Source: Chryseobacterium sp. G0162
GTDB taxonomy: Bacteria; Bacteroidota; Bacteroidia; Flavobacteriales; Weeksellaceae
Assembly: GCF_003815715.1 (NCBI RefSeq)
Contig: NZ_CP033922.1
Coordinates: 1,377,001-1,441,000 of the forward strand
Length of the DNA stretch: 64,000 nt
Direction of reading: 5' to 3'
Below the pieces are notes generated by a model that saw only the letters and a list, made by a program, of their open reading frames with translations, had not been told where the DNA came from and made no database searches. The position numbers and the translations under genes were made by a program. Shown piece by piece: positions 34,934 through 44,878 of the stretch (positions are counted from its first letter, which is position 1; the number at the start of each line of letters is the position of its first letter).

Positions 34934-35570
34934 ACAAACCTGGAACGCTATAGAAAAACATTATCAGTCTATCCTTGATATGCCTTTTATCAAAGAACTT
35001 TCTGATGGTACCCTACCACAGAAAAAATTCCGTTTTTATATGGCTCAGGACTCTTTATATCTGGAGCACTTTGGAAGAACACTCTCAATCATTGCTGCAA
35101 AGATTACTGATCTTCAGGATGTACTCACTTTTATGCGGTTCGCTGAAAATGCCATTGTAGTAGAAAATGCCCTGCATGAATCTTACTTCAAAGATTTTGG
35201 TTTGAGTGATAAAGGGGTTTTAGAACCTGCTTGCCATCATTATATTCACTTTCTGAGAAGTACGGCAGCTCTGGAATCTGTGGAAATTGCAGTTGCCGCA
35301 GTTCTCCCCTGCTTCTGGATTTATCGTGAGGTTGGAAATTATATTTACGAGATTCAAAACACCGTTAACAATCCCTATGAAAAATGGATCGCCACCTATG
35401 CTGGAGAAGAGTTTTCAGCGGCAGTGGAACAGGCTATTGCTATAGGTGATAAAATAGCAGAAAATAGTACTGAAGAAACCAGAAAAAAAATGACCGAAGC
35501 TTTTATTATGGCATCCAGAATGGAATTCCACTTTTGGGAAGCTGCTTACGAATTGAAAAGATGGAAGTAA
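34920..35570 (+). CDS. tenA: thiaminase II / TenA family protein
   Basis: A 216-residue all-helical TenA protein that hydrolyses damaged thiamine to recover the pyrimidine. It has FRFYMAQDSLYLEHFGR, ALESVEIAVAAVLPCFWIYREVG and MASRMEFHFWEAAYE; the Cys in LPCFWIY is the usual catalytic Cys. The start MKWSEQTWNAIEKHY (34920) is chosen because it matches the family; a longer frame upstream lies inside thiD. With thiM and thiD it makes a salvage set. Confidence 0.93.
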   Translation: MKWSEQTWNAIEKHYQSILDMPFIKELSDGTLPQKKFRFYMAQDSLYLEHFGRTLSIIAAKITDLQDVLTFMRFAENAIVVENALHESYFKDFGLSDKGVLEPACHHYIHFLRSTAALESVEIAVAAVLPCFWIYREVGNYIYEIQNTVNNPYEKWIATYAGEEFSAAVEQAIAIGDKIAENSTEETRKKMTEAFIMASRMEFHFWEAAYELKRWK

Positions 35571-35620
35571 AGAAGAGACACAATACCTCAATCATCCATT
35601 ATGTTATCAACCACTACAAC

Positions 35621-35655
35621 AAAAAACGGAACCAACTTTTGATTCCGTTTTTTTA
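35621..35655. terminator. bidirectional terminator
   Basis: AAAAAACGGAA and TTCCGTTTTTTT form a stem with a short loop. It lies between convergent tenA and TonB receptor genes. Confidence 0.88.
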
Positions 35656-35671
35656 TAGATATAAAATTTGA

Positions 35672-38443
35672 TTAAAAATTGAAATTAAGTCTTGTGAAAA
35701 CATACCGTCCGTTCTGCCCAAACTGTGAAGTGGAGCGCGAATAAATAAACTGATCGTTATTACTTGAAGCCGGTAAATTTTTAGTAGGATAAATATCAAA
35801 CAGGTTATTAACACCTACCGTCAACCCGATATTTTTGGTAAACTGATACGCTGCAGAAATATCGGTGATAATCTTATCTCCTATTGTTTGATGCTCATTA
35901 AATCCTATAATTCCATCTCCGTTAGCATCAAGAACATCGGCACCGGTTACTTTTCCGAAATAAGTATTTCTAAGATAGAAACTTGCTCCTTTCCATGTTA
36001 ATGTGTGAGAAAGGCTTGCTTTTACTCTTGGTACGGCCTCTTCCAGATAGATTCTTGATTTTTCAGAGAAATAGACCTTTTCAAGAGCCGGAGATTTCAA
36101 CAGCCCTGCTGAATGAATTTCACCCACCTGCTTAGTCTGGTTCAAGTTGATCGCAAAATTATTATCCAGTTTTACGCCTGAAAATCTTGCGTTATGGGAA
36201 ATAACAATATCCAACCCTTTTGTTTCCGTATCGATGGCATTGGTGAAAAACTGAGCTGCATTTACATTTAATTTATCAAATTCTATTTGAGCATCGGTAG
36301 GTACATCTTTTCTTAAAAACTGATCGGTAAGAATAATTCTGTTATCAATCTTAGTAAAATAACCGTCCGCTGTGAATGTCAAATTCACTGATGGAATTTT
36401 ATACGTAAATCCTACACTCGCTGACTTTGAGGTTTCCTGTTTAAGTTTTGGGATATTCAACTGTCCTGCCAATCGGGAATCATTACTGTATGTTCCCACT
36501 TCCAGAAGCTGTCCTCCTGTAAATAAGGTAGAAGTTACATTATAGTAAATCTGGTGTATAGATGGAGCCCTGAATCCTGTAGACCCTGCAAATCTCACAT
36601 TAAAATTAGGAGCTACTTTGATTCTTGAAGCTAATTTATAATTAAATGTAGATCCAAAATCCGAATAATTCTCATATCTCGCTGCTGCATCCACTAAAAG
36701 CCAGCTGGTAAAGTTTAACTCTACATCTGCATACGCTGCCAACGACTGTCTATTCTTATTCACCGCATTTTCAGGTTTGAAACCACTGAATACCTGTGAA
36801 CCTCCTGGCAAAGAAGCTCCAAAAAAGTCTGTAGGCCTTGATGTAGTATTATTCCATGGATTTCCTAAAACATCATAGGTAGTATATGATGCTTCTTCAC
36901 CAGCAGTCATTTTAAAATTCTCAAAACGGTGCTCTCCTCCAAATGCTACATTCAATCCCTCCAGAACATCATATTTTTTAGAGAAATCTAAATTGATGGT
37001 ATTTTGGGTAAACCTTAATCCTCCTGCATCAAACTCATTAGGAGAAGCAAACCTTAAAGAAGTGTTTCCGGTATTTCTGATATTGTAGGTAAAGGAGTTT
37101 TGTCCAAAGGTATTGCTGAAATCAATATTCCATCCTTCCCATTTTCCTTTAATTCCTGCTGCTAATGAAATATCCTGAATATCGGTTCCTATCTGTGGCA
37201 GGTAACCGCTAGGATATAAGCCTGTAAAGGTTCTGCTTTCCCTCGGTCTTCTGTAAAATCCTCCAGAAACTCCATGTCTTAAACTGTATCCTCCAAAAGT
37301 ATACACCTTCCAGTTATCACTTACAGGTACCTCAGCATTGATAAAAAGCTGGTGATTATTAAGTTTAGACTGCCCTACCTGCATGTTGAAATCTTTTCTC
37401 GTCTGCCCTCTGTAAGCAAGTTCCTGATCGGTGATATAATTCAAATAATTGGTAGTAAACCTGGTAGGATCCGACAAAACTTTCTGTAAAGCGGAAATAG
37501 AATTAGCTCCCTGTATAGCAGTTTGTAAATCCTGAGAAAAATAACTTACTTCTGGTGCATATTGGTGAATATAGTTTACAATTTGCTGAGAATTTGGAGT
37601 ATTTCCAATATCAGTAAAAAGAGAAGAAAGATTGACTCCATTTTTCAGGGCACGTTGCTCAATAGCATTATAAGCATTATAAATAGGAGCATTTTCTGTT
37701 CCTGCCCTGTACGTAGGGTTTCTAAACTGTGAAGACCAGGTAATATTGAAAAAACCACCTTTGGTTCCTATTTTATTTCCATAATTCAGGTCAAGCTGAA
37801 TATTCTGTCCGTCAAAATTCCCGGTATGATCGTTCGCTGCAGGCGTTAAGTTTCCACCATAGCTGATCTGACCGGTTAGTTTTCCGGTATCTCTTTTTAA
37901 TTCAAGGTTCATCACTCCGGCAATTGCATCAGAACCATATTGCGCGGCAGCTCCATCTCTTAAGACTTCTATTCTGTTTAAAGCAAAAGAAGGAATAGCA
38001 TTTAAGTCAGTTCCTACAGTTCCTCTTCCCGGTGTTCCGTTTACATTAACCAGTGCAGAAGTGTGTCTTCTTTTTCCGTTGACCAATACCAATACCTGAT
38101 CCGGTCCCAATCCTCTCAACTGGGCAGGATCCAAATGATCTGTTCCATCCGAATTGGTTTGAACAGTAGAGGTAAAAGAGGGTGCAATGGCATTTAGAAT
38201 TTGCCCGATACTTGACTGGGGAAGTACAACTGAAGCTTCCTTAAGGTTGAATACATCTACAGGTACCGGACTGTCTGCTTTTGATCTGGCTCCGGCTCTG
38301 GATCCAAGGATAACAACTTCTTCTACTTTATTGGTTGTGACACTGTCTTTTTTTGTTTTAATGCTGTCTTTCTCCTGTCCATAGGTAAAAACTCCTAAAA
38401 AGAATAGAACAGAAGCGGAAAGAATAGTTTTTTTATTTCTCAT
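35672..38443 (-). CDS. TonB-dependent outer-membrane receptor
   Basis: A 923-residue receptor with a signal peptide (about 1-22), a TonB-box region, a plug domain (about 52-170, with QLRGLGPDQVLVLVNGKRRH and VLRDGAAAQYGSDAIAGVMN) and a large barrel ending in YVFTRLNFNF. The final aromatic residue is the usual BAM signal. The plug belongs to the group with an LRGLGPDQ segment, common in flavobacteria and caulobacters. No SusD partner is adjacent. It has its own promoter and its ligand is unknown. Confidence 0.93.
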   Translation of the reverse strand: MRNKKTILSASVLFFLGVFTYGQEKDSIKTKKDSVTTNKVEEVVILGSRAGARSKADSPVPVDVFNLKEASVVLPQSSIGQILNAIAPSFTSTVQTNSDGTDHLDPAQLRGLGPDQVLVLVNGKRRHTSALVNVNGTPGRGTVGTDLNAIPSFALNRIEVLRDGAAAQYGSDAIAGVMNLELKRDTGKLTGQISYGGNLTPAANDHTGNFDGQNIQLDLNYGNKIGTKGGFFNITWSSQFRNPTYRAGTENAPIYNAYNAIEQRALKNGVNLSSLFTDIGNTPNSQQIVNYIHQYAPEVSYFSQDLQTAIQGANSISALQKVLSDPTRFTTNYLNYITDQELAYRGQTRKDFNMQVGQSKLNNHQLFINAEVPVSDNWKVYTFGGYSLRHGVSGGFYRRPRESRTFTGLYPSGYLPQIGTDIQDISLAAGIKGKWEGWNIDFSNTFGQNSFTYNIRNTGNTSLRFASPNEFDAGGLRFTQNTINLDFSKKYDVLEGLNVAFGGEHRFENFKMTAGEEASYTTYDVLGNPWNNTTSRPTDFFGASLPGGSQVFSGFKPENAVNKNRQSLAAYADVELNFTSWLLVDAAARYENYSDFGSTFNYKLASRIKVAPNFNVRFAGSTGFRAPSIHQIYYNVTSTLFTGGQLLEVGTYSNDSRLAGQLNIPKLKQETSKSASVGFTYKIPSVNLTFTADGYFTKIDNRIILTDQFLRKDVPTDAQIEFDKLNVNAAQFFTNAIDTETKGLDIVISHNARFSGVKLDNNFAINLNQTKQVGEIHSAGLLKSPALEKVYFSEKSRIYLEEAVPRVKASLSHTLTWKGASFYLRNTYFGKVTGADVLDANGDGIIGFNEHQTIGDKIITDISAAYQFTKNIGLTVGVNNLFDIYPTKNLPASSNNDQFIYSRSTSQFGQNGRYVFTRLNFNF

Positions 38444-38487
38444 ATCATCTCATCAATTTGATTAAACATTTATGTTTTTTGCAGGTG

Positions 38488-38529
38488 CAAATGTAAAGTA
38501 TATTTATTAGTCTACAAAATCAATAGACT
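38488..38529 (-). promoter_or_regulatory. promoter of the 923-residue TonB receptor, with inverted repeat
   Basis: On the minus strand TTG (38515-38517) and TACATTTG (38488-38495) stand 19 bases apart. AGTCTA (38509-38514) and TAGACT (38524-38529) form an inverted repeat that straddles the -33 element, a possible operator. Confidence 0.5.
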
Positions 38530-38613
38530 TTGTTTTTGTAAAAAATGATAATCGTTTCTTTCTATCCCTTATTTAAAATTACTACTTTTTCCAATAAGGT
38601 AAAGGTATTTAAT

Positions 38614-38643
38614 AAAAAAACGGACTCAAAAATGAATCCGTTT
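38614..38643 (-). terminator. terminator after the helicase gene
   Basis: ACGGACTCA and TGAATCCGT pair around an AAAA loop, and the minus strand ends in a T run. It follows the helicase stop. Confidence 0.82.
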
Positions 38644-38670
38644 ATCGTATTTAAAGGCTATTTTAAAGCA

Positions 38671-41004
38671 TTAAATCTTAATAAGTTTAGCATATTTCAG
38701 AATCAGGTTCTTCTCTCCTTCATGCATGAATACAACTTTTGCTTTGATATTCTGAGGATCTGTCCCATCCAGGAAAGTAACTTCCCCAACGCCGAAACGA
38801 TCGTGTCTCACTTTATCTCCCACTTCAATATCCTGAGAGGAAGCTCCACTTGGATTGATGATTTTGGCAGTGCTTACCGGTTTCAATTTTCTTACTTCCT
38901 GAGCAGGTTTTGAATTATCTTCACTTCTATTAAGTGTCTTTTTCTCTACCTTTTTGAAAGATTTTAATTCAGATGGATGTTCATCAAAAATATTGGATTT
39001 TACTCCAGAATTATTGATAAACCTTTTTTCCATAGCCGGATTAAGGAATTCTATATACTCATCATCAATTTCACTTAAGAATCTTGATGGTTCTGCATCT
39101 GTAATTTTCCCCCATTGGAAGCGGGAAATTGCATAAGAGAAGAATACTTGTTTTTCAGCTCTGGTTAATGCTACATAGAACAATCTTCTTTCCTCTTCAA
39201 GATCTTCTCGGGTGGCTGAACTCATGAAACTTGGGAAAAGGTTCTCTTCAAGACCCACCAAGTGTACAACAGGGAACTCTAAACCTTTGGAAAGGTGAAT
39301 GGTCATTAATGATACCATATCATCTTCTGATTCCTTATCCTGAGTATCTGCAGAAAGGGCAATATTCTCAAGGAAATTGGAAAGACTCGGATCTCCGTCT
39401 TCCAGCTGTATTTGTTCTTCAATAAACCCTTGCATTGAGTTCATCAATTCCTGAACGTTTTCTACTCTTGATATTCCTTCAGGGGTTTGGTCATCTTTTA
39501 AAAACTTAATCAACCCACTTCGTTTAGCCACTTCCATAGCTACACTGTAGGCAGTTTCGGTTTTCAACAATACCTGGAATGCTTTAATCATTGACCAGAA
39601 ATCATTCAGCTTGTTTAAAACACCATTATTAAGTCCTAATTGAGGAGCATACATGGGCAGGTTATCCAACACTTTTGAAACAGAAAGATTCTGAGCATCT
39701 GCAAAAACAATTAATTTGTTCTGTGTAGTTTCTCCAATTCCTCTGGCCGGATAGTTAATGATTCTCATTAATGCCTCCGAATCATTTTCATTGATTAAAA
39801 GACGCAGATAACCGATTAAATCTTTAACTTCTTTCCTTTGGTAGAATGAAAGTCCTCCATACACCTTGTATGGAATATTTTTACGTCTCAGCGCATCTTC
39901 AAATGCTCTGGTCTGAGAATTGGTTCTGTATAAAATAGCAAAGTCGCTATACTTTCTCTGGTCACGGTTTCGCAGTTCCCAGATATTTCCGGCTACAAAG
40001 TTCGCTTCATCAGCATCAGAAAGGGAACGGTATATTTTTATTTTATCTCCTTCTTCGTTATCACTGAAAACATTTTTCTTAAACTGCTGTAAGTTTTTAG
40101 CAATAACAACATTCGCTGCATTTACAATGTTTTGTGTGGAACGGTAGTTTTGTTCCAAAGATACAGTGATGGCATCCGGGTAATCCTTTTTAAAATTCAG
40201 GATATTATAAATATTAGCTCCACGGAAAGAGTAAATAGATTGGGCATCATCCCCTACCACACAGATATTTTCAAATTTAGAAGCCAGTGCTTTTACAATA
40301 AGATACTGGGAATGGTTGGTATCCTGGTACTCATCTACCATGATATATCTGAATCTATCCTGATATTTGGCTAATACCTCCGGAAAACGGGTCAATAACT
40401 CATTGGTTTTCAATAACAGATCATCAAAATCCATAGATCCGTTTCTAAAACATGCTTCTACATACTTTTGATAGATTTGTCCAATGAATTTCATATTTGC
40501 TTTTTCATCAGCTTCCATCAGTTCCGGATTGTTGAAATAAGCTTTTACTGTAATCAGGTTGTTTTTGTAAGTAGAAATTCTCGCCTGAACTTTTTTGGGT
40601 TTATAAAGATCAGCATCGATATTCATATCCTTCAATACTTTTTTAATCACATTCAATGCGTCCTGCTGATCGTAAATGGTAAAATTGGAAGGATACCCAA
40701 GATTATGCCCTTCAATCCGTAAAATTCTGGCAAAAACGGAGTGAAAAGTTCCCATCCAAAGACTTCTTGCATTGCTGTCTCCTACTACCTTTGCGATACG
40801 TTCTTTCATTTCACGGGCCGCTTTATTCGTAAAGGTAAGGGCAAGGATGTTGAAAGGATCTATTCCGTTAGAGATAAGGTGAGCAATACGCATCGTAAGC
40901 ACACGTGTTTTACCAGAACCTGCCCCTGCAAGCACCATCAAAGGTCCTTGTAAAGAGGTAACGGCTTCATATTGTGATTCATTGAGTCCTTTCAGATAAT
41001 CCAT
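38671..41004 (-). CDS. UvrD/PcrA-type DNA helicase
   Basis: A superfamily 1A helicase of about 777 residues. The Walker A motif is AGAGSGKTRVLTMR near the N-terminus, motif II is VDEYQDTNHSQY, and further motifs are VGDDAQSIYSFRGA, EQNYRST, TIHLSKGLEFPVV and YVALTRAEKQ. The C-terminal VGDKVRHDRFGVGEVTFLDG is the RNA-polymerase-binding Tudor-like fold of PcrA/UvrD. The start at 41004 (MDYLKGLNESQ) is chosen because the longer frame has no family match. It unwinds DNA in repair and replication restart. Confidence 0.94.
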   Translation of the reverse strand: MDYLKGLNESQYEAVTSLQGPLMVLAGAGSGKTRVLTMRIAHLISNGIDPFNILALTFTNKAAREMKERIAKVVGDSNARSLWMGTFHSVFARILRIEGHNLGYPSNFTIYDQQDALNVIKKVLKDMNIDADLYKPKKVQARISTYKNNLITVKAYFNNPELMEADEKANMKFIGQIYQKYVEACFRNGSMDFDDLLLKTNELLTRFPEVLAKYQDRFRYIMVDEYQDTNHSQYLIVKALASKFENICVVGDDAQSIYSFRGANIYNILNFKKDYPDAITVSLEQNYRSTQNIVNAANVVIAKNLQQFKKNVFSDNEEGDKIKIYRSLSDADEANFVAGNIWELRNRDQRKYSDFAILYRTNSQTRAFEDALRRKNIPYKVYGGLSFYQRKEVKDLIGYLRLLINENDSEALMRIINYPARGIGETTQNKLIVFADAQNLSVSKVLDNLPMYAPQLGLNNGVLNKLNDFWSMIKAFQVLLKTETAYSVAMEVAKRSGLIKFLKDDQTPEGISRVENVQELMNSMQGFIEEQIQLEDGDPSLSNFLENIALSADTQDKESEDDMVSLMTIHLSKGLEFPVVHLVGLEENLFPSFMSSATREDLEEERRLFYVALTRAEKQVFFSYAISRFQWGKITDAEPSRFLSEIDDEYIEFLNPAMEKRFINNSGVKSNIFDEHPSELKSFKKVEKKTLNRSEDNSKPAQEVRKLKPVSTAKIINPSGASSQDIEVGDKVRHDRFGVGEVTFLDGTDPQNIKAKVVFMHEGEKNLILKYAKLIKI

Positions 41005-41071
41005 ACAGCAAAAAAATTTTTGGAATGACAAAATTAAGATATTCAGAGGAGAATTCAAATTATGAAATGTC

Positions 41072-41131
41072 AATAGTCGATTTTGCTTTACAAGTGAATC
41101 GTGAATTCTGCTTCGCAGGTGAATCGTGAAT
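41072..41131. repeat. interspersed repeat with tandem 25-base units
   Basis: Two 25-base units lie side by side at 41082-41106 and 41107-41131 and agree at 21 of 25 positions; both end in GTGAATCGTGAAT. The first unit with its flank (41072-41108) matches 60984-61020 on the other strand at 32 of 37 positions. GTCAATAGT (41069-41077) and ACTATTGAC (41177-41185) form outer inverted arms, giving an element of about 117 bases. Confidence 0.75.
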
Positions 41132-41256
41132 AATTGCAGTCACAAAAAATTGACAAGCGCATCGAATTGGCTATCCACTATTGACTTATCAGCTTTCAAA
41201 ATTTCTGTAACATTTAATTCACTTTTCCTACTCATTGATAAACAATTTCTAACTTT

Positions 41257-42570
41257 ATGAAAAAGCGACTTCTTTCTGCTGCTGCCGTAGCTTTCTTCGG
41301 GCTCATGCTGAATGCACAGCAAATCAAATTCGAAGAGTATGACCTTCCCAATGGTCTTCATGTAATTCTTCACCAGGATAATTCAGCTCCGGTAGTCACT
41401 ACAGGTGTGATGTATCATGTAGGAGCTAAAGATGAAGTAAAAGGAAGAACTGGTTTTGCCCACTTCTTTGAACACCTTTTATTCGAAGGAACTCCAAACA
41501 TTAAAAGAGGAGATTGGTTTAAGATCGTTTCCTCAAACGGAGGCCAGAACAACGCCAATACCACCAACGACAGAACCTATTACTATGAAACTTTCCCTTC
41601 CAATAACGAGCAGCTTGGGCTTTGGATGGAAGCTGAAAGAATGCGTCACGCTGTTATCAATCAGATTGGAGTAGATACCCAAAGAGAAGTAGTAAAAGAG
41701 GAAAAAAGATTAAGAATGGATAACCAGCCTTATGGAAACCTTTTCTCCACAATTCAGAAGAATCTTTTTACCAATCACCCATACAATTGGCCAACCATTG
41801 GCTCCATGGAAGATCTTAACGCGGCAAAACTTGAAGAGTTCCAGGCTTTTTATAAGAAATTCTATATACCAAACAATGCTACTTTAGTGGTTGCAGGAGA
41901 CATTAAACCTGAACAGACTAAAAAATGGATTGAAGAATATTACGGCGCTATTCCAAAAGGGACAGTTACTCCAAAAGATTTCCCTAAAGATGCTCCAATT
42001 ACTCAGGAAAAAGAAGTGACTGCTACTGATCCGAATATTCAGCTTCCGGCTTATGTTTTTGCTTACAGAACACCAGCTAATAAAGAAAAAGATGCTTATG
42101 TTTTAGACATGCTTTCTTCTTATTTAAGCAATGGAAAATCTTCTGTTTTATACAAAAAATTAGTTGACCAGGAGAAAAAAGCACTTCAGGTAGCTGCTTT
42201 TAATCAAGGGCTTGAAGATTACAGTATTTTTGCCTTCTTTGCCATTCCAATGGGACAAACTTCTAAGCAGACTTTACAGACTGATATTGATGCGGAGATT
42301 AAAAAACTTCAGACTACTTTAATTTCTGATGAGGATTATCAAAAAATTCAGAATCAGTTTGAAAATCAATTTGTGAATCAGAATTCAAGCATTCAGGGAA
42401 TCGCGGCATCTTTAGCAACAAACCATGTATTAATGGGAAATACTAACCTTATTAATAAGGAAATTGATATCTACAGATCTATCACGAAACAGGATATCCA
42501 GAATGCAGCTAAAAAATATCTGAATTCCAACCAAAGAATCATCATCAATTACGTTCCTGAGAAAAAATAA
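41257..42570 (+). CDS. M16 family zinc metallopeptidase (catalytic)
   Basis: A 437-residue pitrilysin-type peptidase. It has a signal peptide (about 1-21), the inverted zinc motif HFFEH (His69, Glu72, His73), the downstream Glu in VVKEEKRLR and the M16 C-terminal domain. Single-domain M16 proteins act with a second subunit in a clamshell; the gene eight bases downstream supplies one. Likely periplasmic, degrading small peptides. Confidence 0.93.
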   Translation: MKKRLLSAAAVAFFGLMLNAQQIKFEEYDLPNGLHVILHQDNSAPVVTTGVMYHVGAKDEVKGRTGFAHFFEHLLFEGTPNIKRGDWFKIVSSNGGQNNANTTNDRTYYYETFPSNNEQLGLWMEAERMRHAVINQIGVDTQREVVKEEKRLRMDNQPYGNLFSTIQKNLFTNHPYNWPTIGSMEDLNAAKLEEFQAFYKKFYIPNNATLVVAGDIKPEQTKKWIEEYYGAIPKGTVTPKDFPKDAPITQEKEVTATDPNIQLPAYVFAYRTPANKEKDAYVLDMLSSYLSNGKSSVLYKKLVDQEKKALQVAAFNQGLEDYSIFAFFAIPMGQTSKQTLQTDIDAEIKKLQTTLISDEDYQKIQNQFENQFVNQNSSIQGIAASLATNHVLMGNTNLINKEIDIYRSITKQDIQNAAKKYLNSNQRIIINYVPEKK

Positions 42571-42577
42571 TTTACCC

Positions 42578-44608
42578 ATGAAAAAGCAATTCACTTATAT
42601 AGCAGCGGCATTTTTATTTGCAGGAATGCTTTCTGCCCAAAAAATTGACCTTAATGCAATGCCAAAACCGGGACCTACTCCTGCAATCAACATTGCCAAA
42701 CCAAAAACATTTCAGCTCAGCAACGGATTAACCGTAATGGTTGTTGAAAACAATAAACTGCCAAGAGTAAATACTACGCTCTCTATGGACAGACCTCCTT
42801 ATTATGAAGGAAACATAACAGGAGTAAGCATGCTTATGGCAGAGCAACTTGATAATGGAACAACTCATCTTAGCAAGGATGAGTTTAATAAAAAAGTAGA
42901 CTTTCTGGGAGCTAATATCAACTTCTCTTCTAACGGAGCTGCTTCAAACTCTCTTTCAAAATATTTCCCAGAAGTGTTGGGACTCATGGCTGATGCCATC
43001 GTAAATCCAAAATTCTCTGCTGAAGAAGTTCAAAATGCAAAAGAAAGAATTGTTGAAGGATTAAAAGCTGATGAAAAAAATGCTTCCTCTATTGCTGAAA
43101 AAGTATCCAATGCTTTGATGTATGGAAAGAATACATCAAGAGGAGAATTTGAAACTATTGAATCTATCAATAAAATTCAACTGGCGGACATTCAGAATAT
43201 TTACAATAAATACTACGCTCCGGATAATGCTTACTTAGTCATTGTAGGAGATGTAAAATTTGACCAGATCAAACCTCTGGTTGAGAAAGCTTTTGGAAAC
43301 TGGAAAAAATCAAATACAAAATTTGCAGCTTTAGAACCCGCTTCGAATGTTGCCAAAACAGAGATCAATGTGGTTGATGTACCTTCTGCTGTACAATCTG
43401 TATTATCTGTAAGCAACCTGAACAATCTTAAGATGAAAGACCCTAATTACTTCCCTGCTACGATGGCCAATTATATTCTCGGTGGCGGTGGCGAAGCAAG
43501 GCTTTTCATGAATCTTAGAGAAAAGAACGGATTTACTTACGGGGCCTATTCAAGTATGAATGCAAGCAAGTATTCTCCTGATTTTTCAGCGGAAACCAGC
43601 GTAAGAAATGATGTTACAGATAAGGCCGTGAAAGAAATGATGAATGAACTTAACGCCATTTCTACGGTTAAGCCAGAAGAATTAGAAAATGCTAAAGCTA
43701 AACTGAAAGGTTCTTTCATTATGTCTTTGGAAAAACCTGAAACCATTGCCAAATTTGCTTTAAACCAAAAAGTACAGGACCTTCCTTCAGATTTTTATAC
43801 TAATTATTTAAAATCTATTGACAAGGTTACCGCAGCGGATGTCTCTAATGCTGTAAAAGCAACTATTCTTCCGAATCAAAGCAGAATTTTCATTGCAGGG
43901 AAAGCTTCTGATATTGCTGAAGGGCTTGAAAAACTAGGCTATCCTGTAAAATATTTTGATAAAGAAGCCAATCCGGTAACAAAACCATCAGCACAGAAAG
44001 TTGATGCTAGTGTAACCATTGGATCTGTAGCGGATAAATACATCAATGCAATTGGAGGCTTAGCAACTGTTCAAAAAGTAACTTCCATTACTGCCGATGC
44101 AACAACTAAAGTTCAGGGAATGGATATGAACATGAAGCTGATCCAAGGGAAAGGTGGAAAAATGATGATGGAAATGAAAATGATGGGCAATACCCTTCAG
44201 AAAATCGTTTTTGATGGTAAAGAGGGATATGCTGAAGCACAGGGACAAAAAATTCCTTTGAATGATAAACAAAAAGCTTCTATGACAGAACCGGAACTTT
44301 TCCCGGAACTTACTTTTGCTAAATCAACAGAATTGAAATTAGCAGGAATCGAAAAGTATAACAATGAAGATTCTTATGTGGTAAAAGGACCGAAGCAAAC
44401 CTATTATTACAGTGTAAAAACCGGTTTAAAAACGGGTGAGATAAAAGTTGGAGAAGGAGGTTCTATGCCAACAAACTTCGCTGACTATAGAGACGTATCA
44501 GGCGTGAAACTTCCGTTCACTATTATCCAGAATATGGGTGGAATGGAGATCAACCTGGCTGTACAGTCTTACCAGCTTAACCAGGCTAAGGATTCTGACT
44601 TTAAATAA
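42578..44608 (+). CDS. M16 family non-catalytic subunit with C-terminal extension
   Basis: A 676-residue protein with a signal peptide and an M16 fold in which HxxEH is replaced by a non-catalytic stretch (LMAEQLDNGTTHL). The partner-side motif RLFMNLREKNGFTYGAYSSM, which helps bind substrate, is kept. After about residue 470 there is a 200-residue extension (ADKYINAIGGLATVQKV onwards) that resembles the LolA/outer-membrane-lipoprotein-sorting type of beta sheet. It forms a probable heterodimer with the preceding peptidase. Confidence 0.9.
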   Translation: MKKQFTYIAAAFLFAGMLSAQKIDLNAMPKPGPTPAINIAKPKTFQLSNGLTVMVVENNKLPRVNTTLSMDRPPYYEGNITGVSMLMAEQLDNGTTHLSKDEFNKKVDFLGANINFSSNGAASNSLSKYFPEVLGLMADAIVNPKFSAEEVQNAKERIVEGLKADEKNASSIAEKVSNALMYGKNTSRGEFETIESINKIQLADIQNIYNKYYAPDNAYLVIVGDVKFDQIKPLVEKAFGNWKKSNTKFAALEPASNVAKTEINVVDVPSAVQSVLSVSNLNNLKMKDPNYFPATMANYILGGGGEARLFMNLREKNGFTYGAYSSMNASKYSPDFSAETSVRNDVTDKAVKEMMNELNAISTVKPEELENAKAKLKGSFIMSLEKPETIAKFALNQKVQDLPSDFYTNYLKSIDKVTAADVSNAVKATILPNQSRIFIAGKASDIAEGLEKLGYPVKYFDKEANPVTKPSAQKVDASVTIGSVADKYINAIGGLATVQKVTSITADATTKVQGMDMNMKLIQGKGGKMMMEMKMMGNTLQKIVFDGKEGYAEAQGQKIPLNDKQKASMTEPELFPELTFAKSTELKLAGIEKYNNEDSYVVKGPKQTYYYSVKTGLKTGEIKVGEGGSMPTNFADYRDVSGVKLPFTIIQNMGGMEINLAVQSYQLNQAKDSDFK

Positions 44609-44625
44609 TAAACAAACAATGATAG

Positions 44626-44660
44626 AAAAGGTTATCTCAATGTTGGGATAGCCTTTTTTT
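44626..44660 (+). terminator. terminator after the M16 pair
   Basis: AAGGTTATCTC and GGGATAGCCTT pair with two G-T pairs, followed by seven T. Confidence 0.85.
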
Positions 44661-44823
44661 ATTGTTGATTTTACCGGACATTCAACTTGTGAGAAAAATT
44701 AACAACAACGTATACATTTGAACGCGGTTATTCTTATCTTCACATTTGTTTCCCTCTAAGCATCCAATCATTGTTTGATTTCTAATTTTTTTGTTGTTGT
44801 GCCATATTTACCGATATCTTTTT

Positions 44824-44853
44824 TTGTCATTCAGTAAAAAAAGATTAAATTTG
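44824..44853 (+). promoter_or_regulatory. secG promoter
   Basis: TTG at 44824-44826 and TAAATTTG at 44846-44853 are 19 bases apart, the usual Bacteroidota form; the start codon lies 25 bases later. Confidence 0.65.
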
Positions 44854-44878
44854 CCCATTCAAAAAGATATCAGAATTA

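Noticed and set aside
38570..41000. Frames on the plus strand inside the helicase gene
   Set aside because: They are shadows of the helicase frame with no domain or start signal.
41005..41073. Longer N-terminus for the helicase
   Set aside because: The additional 23 residues do not look like the family and the usual start is MDYLKGLN.
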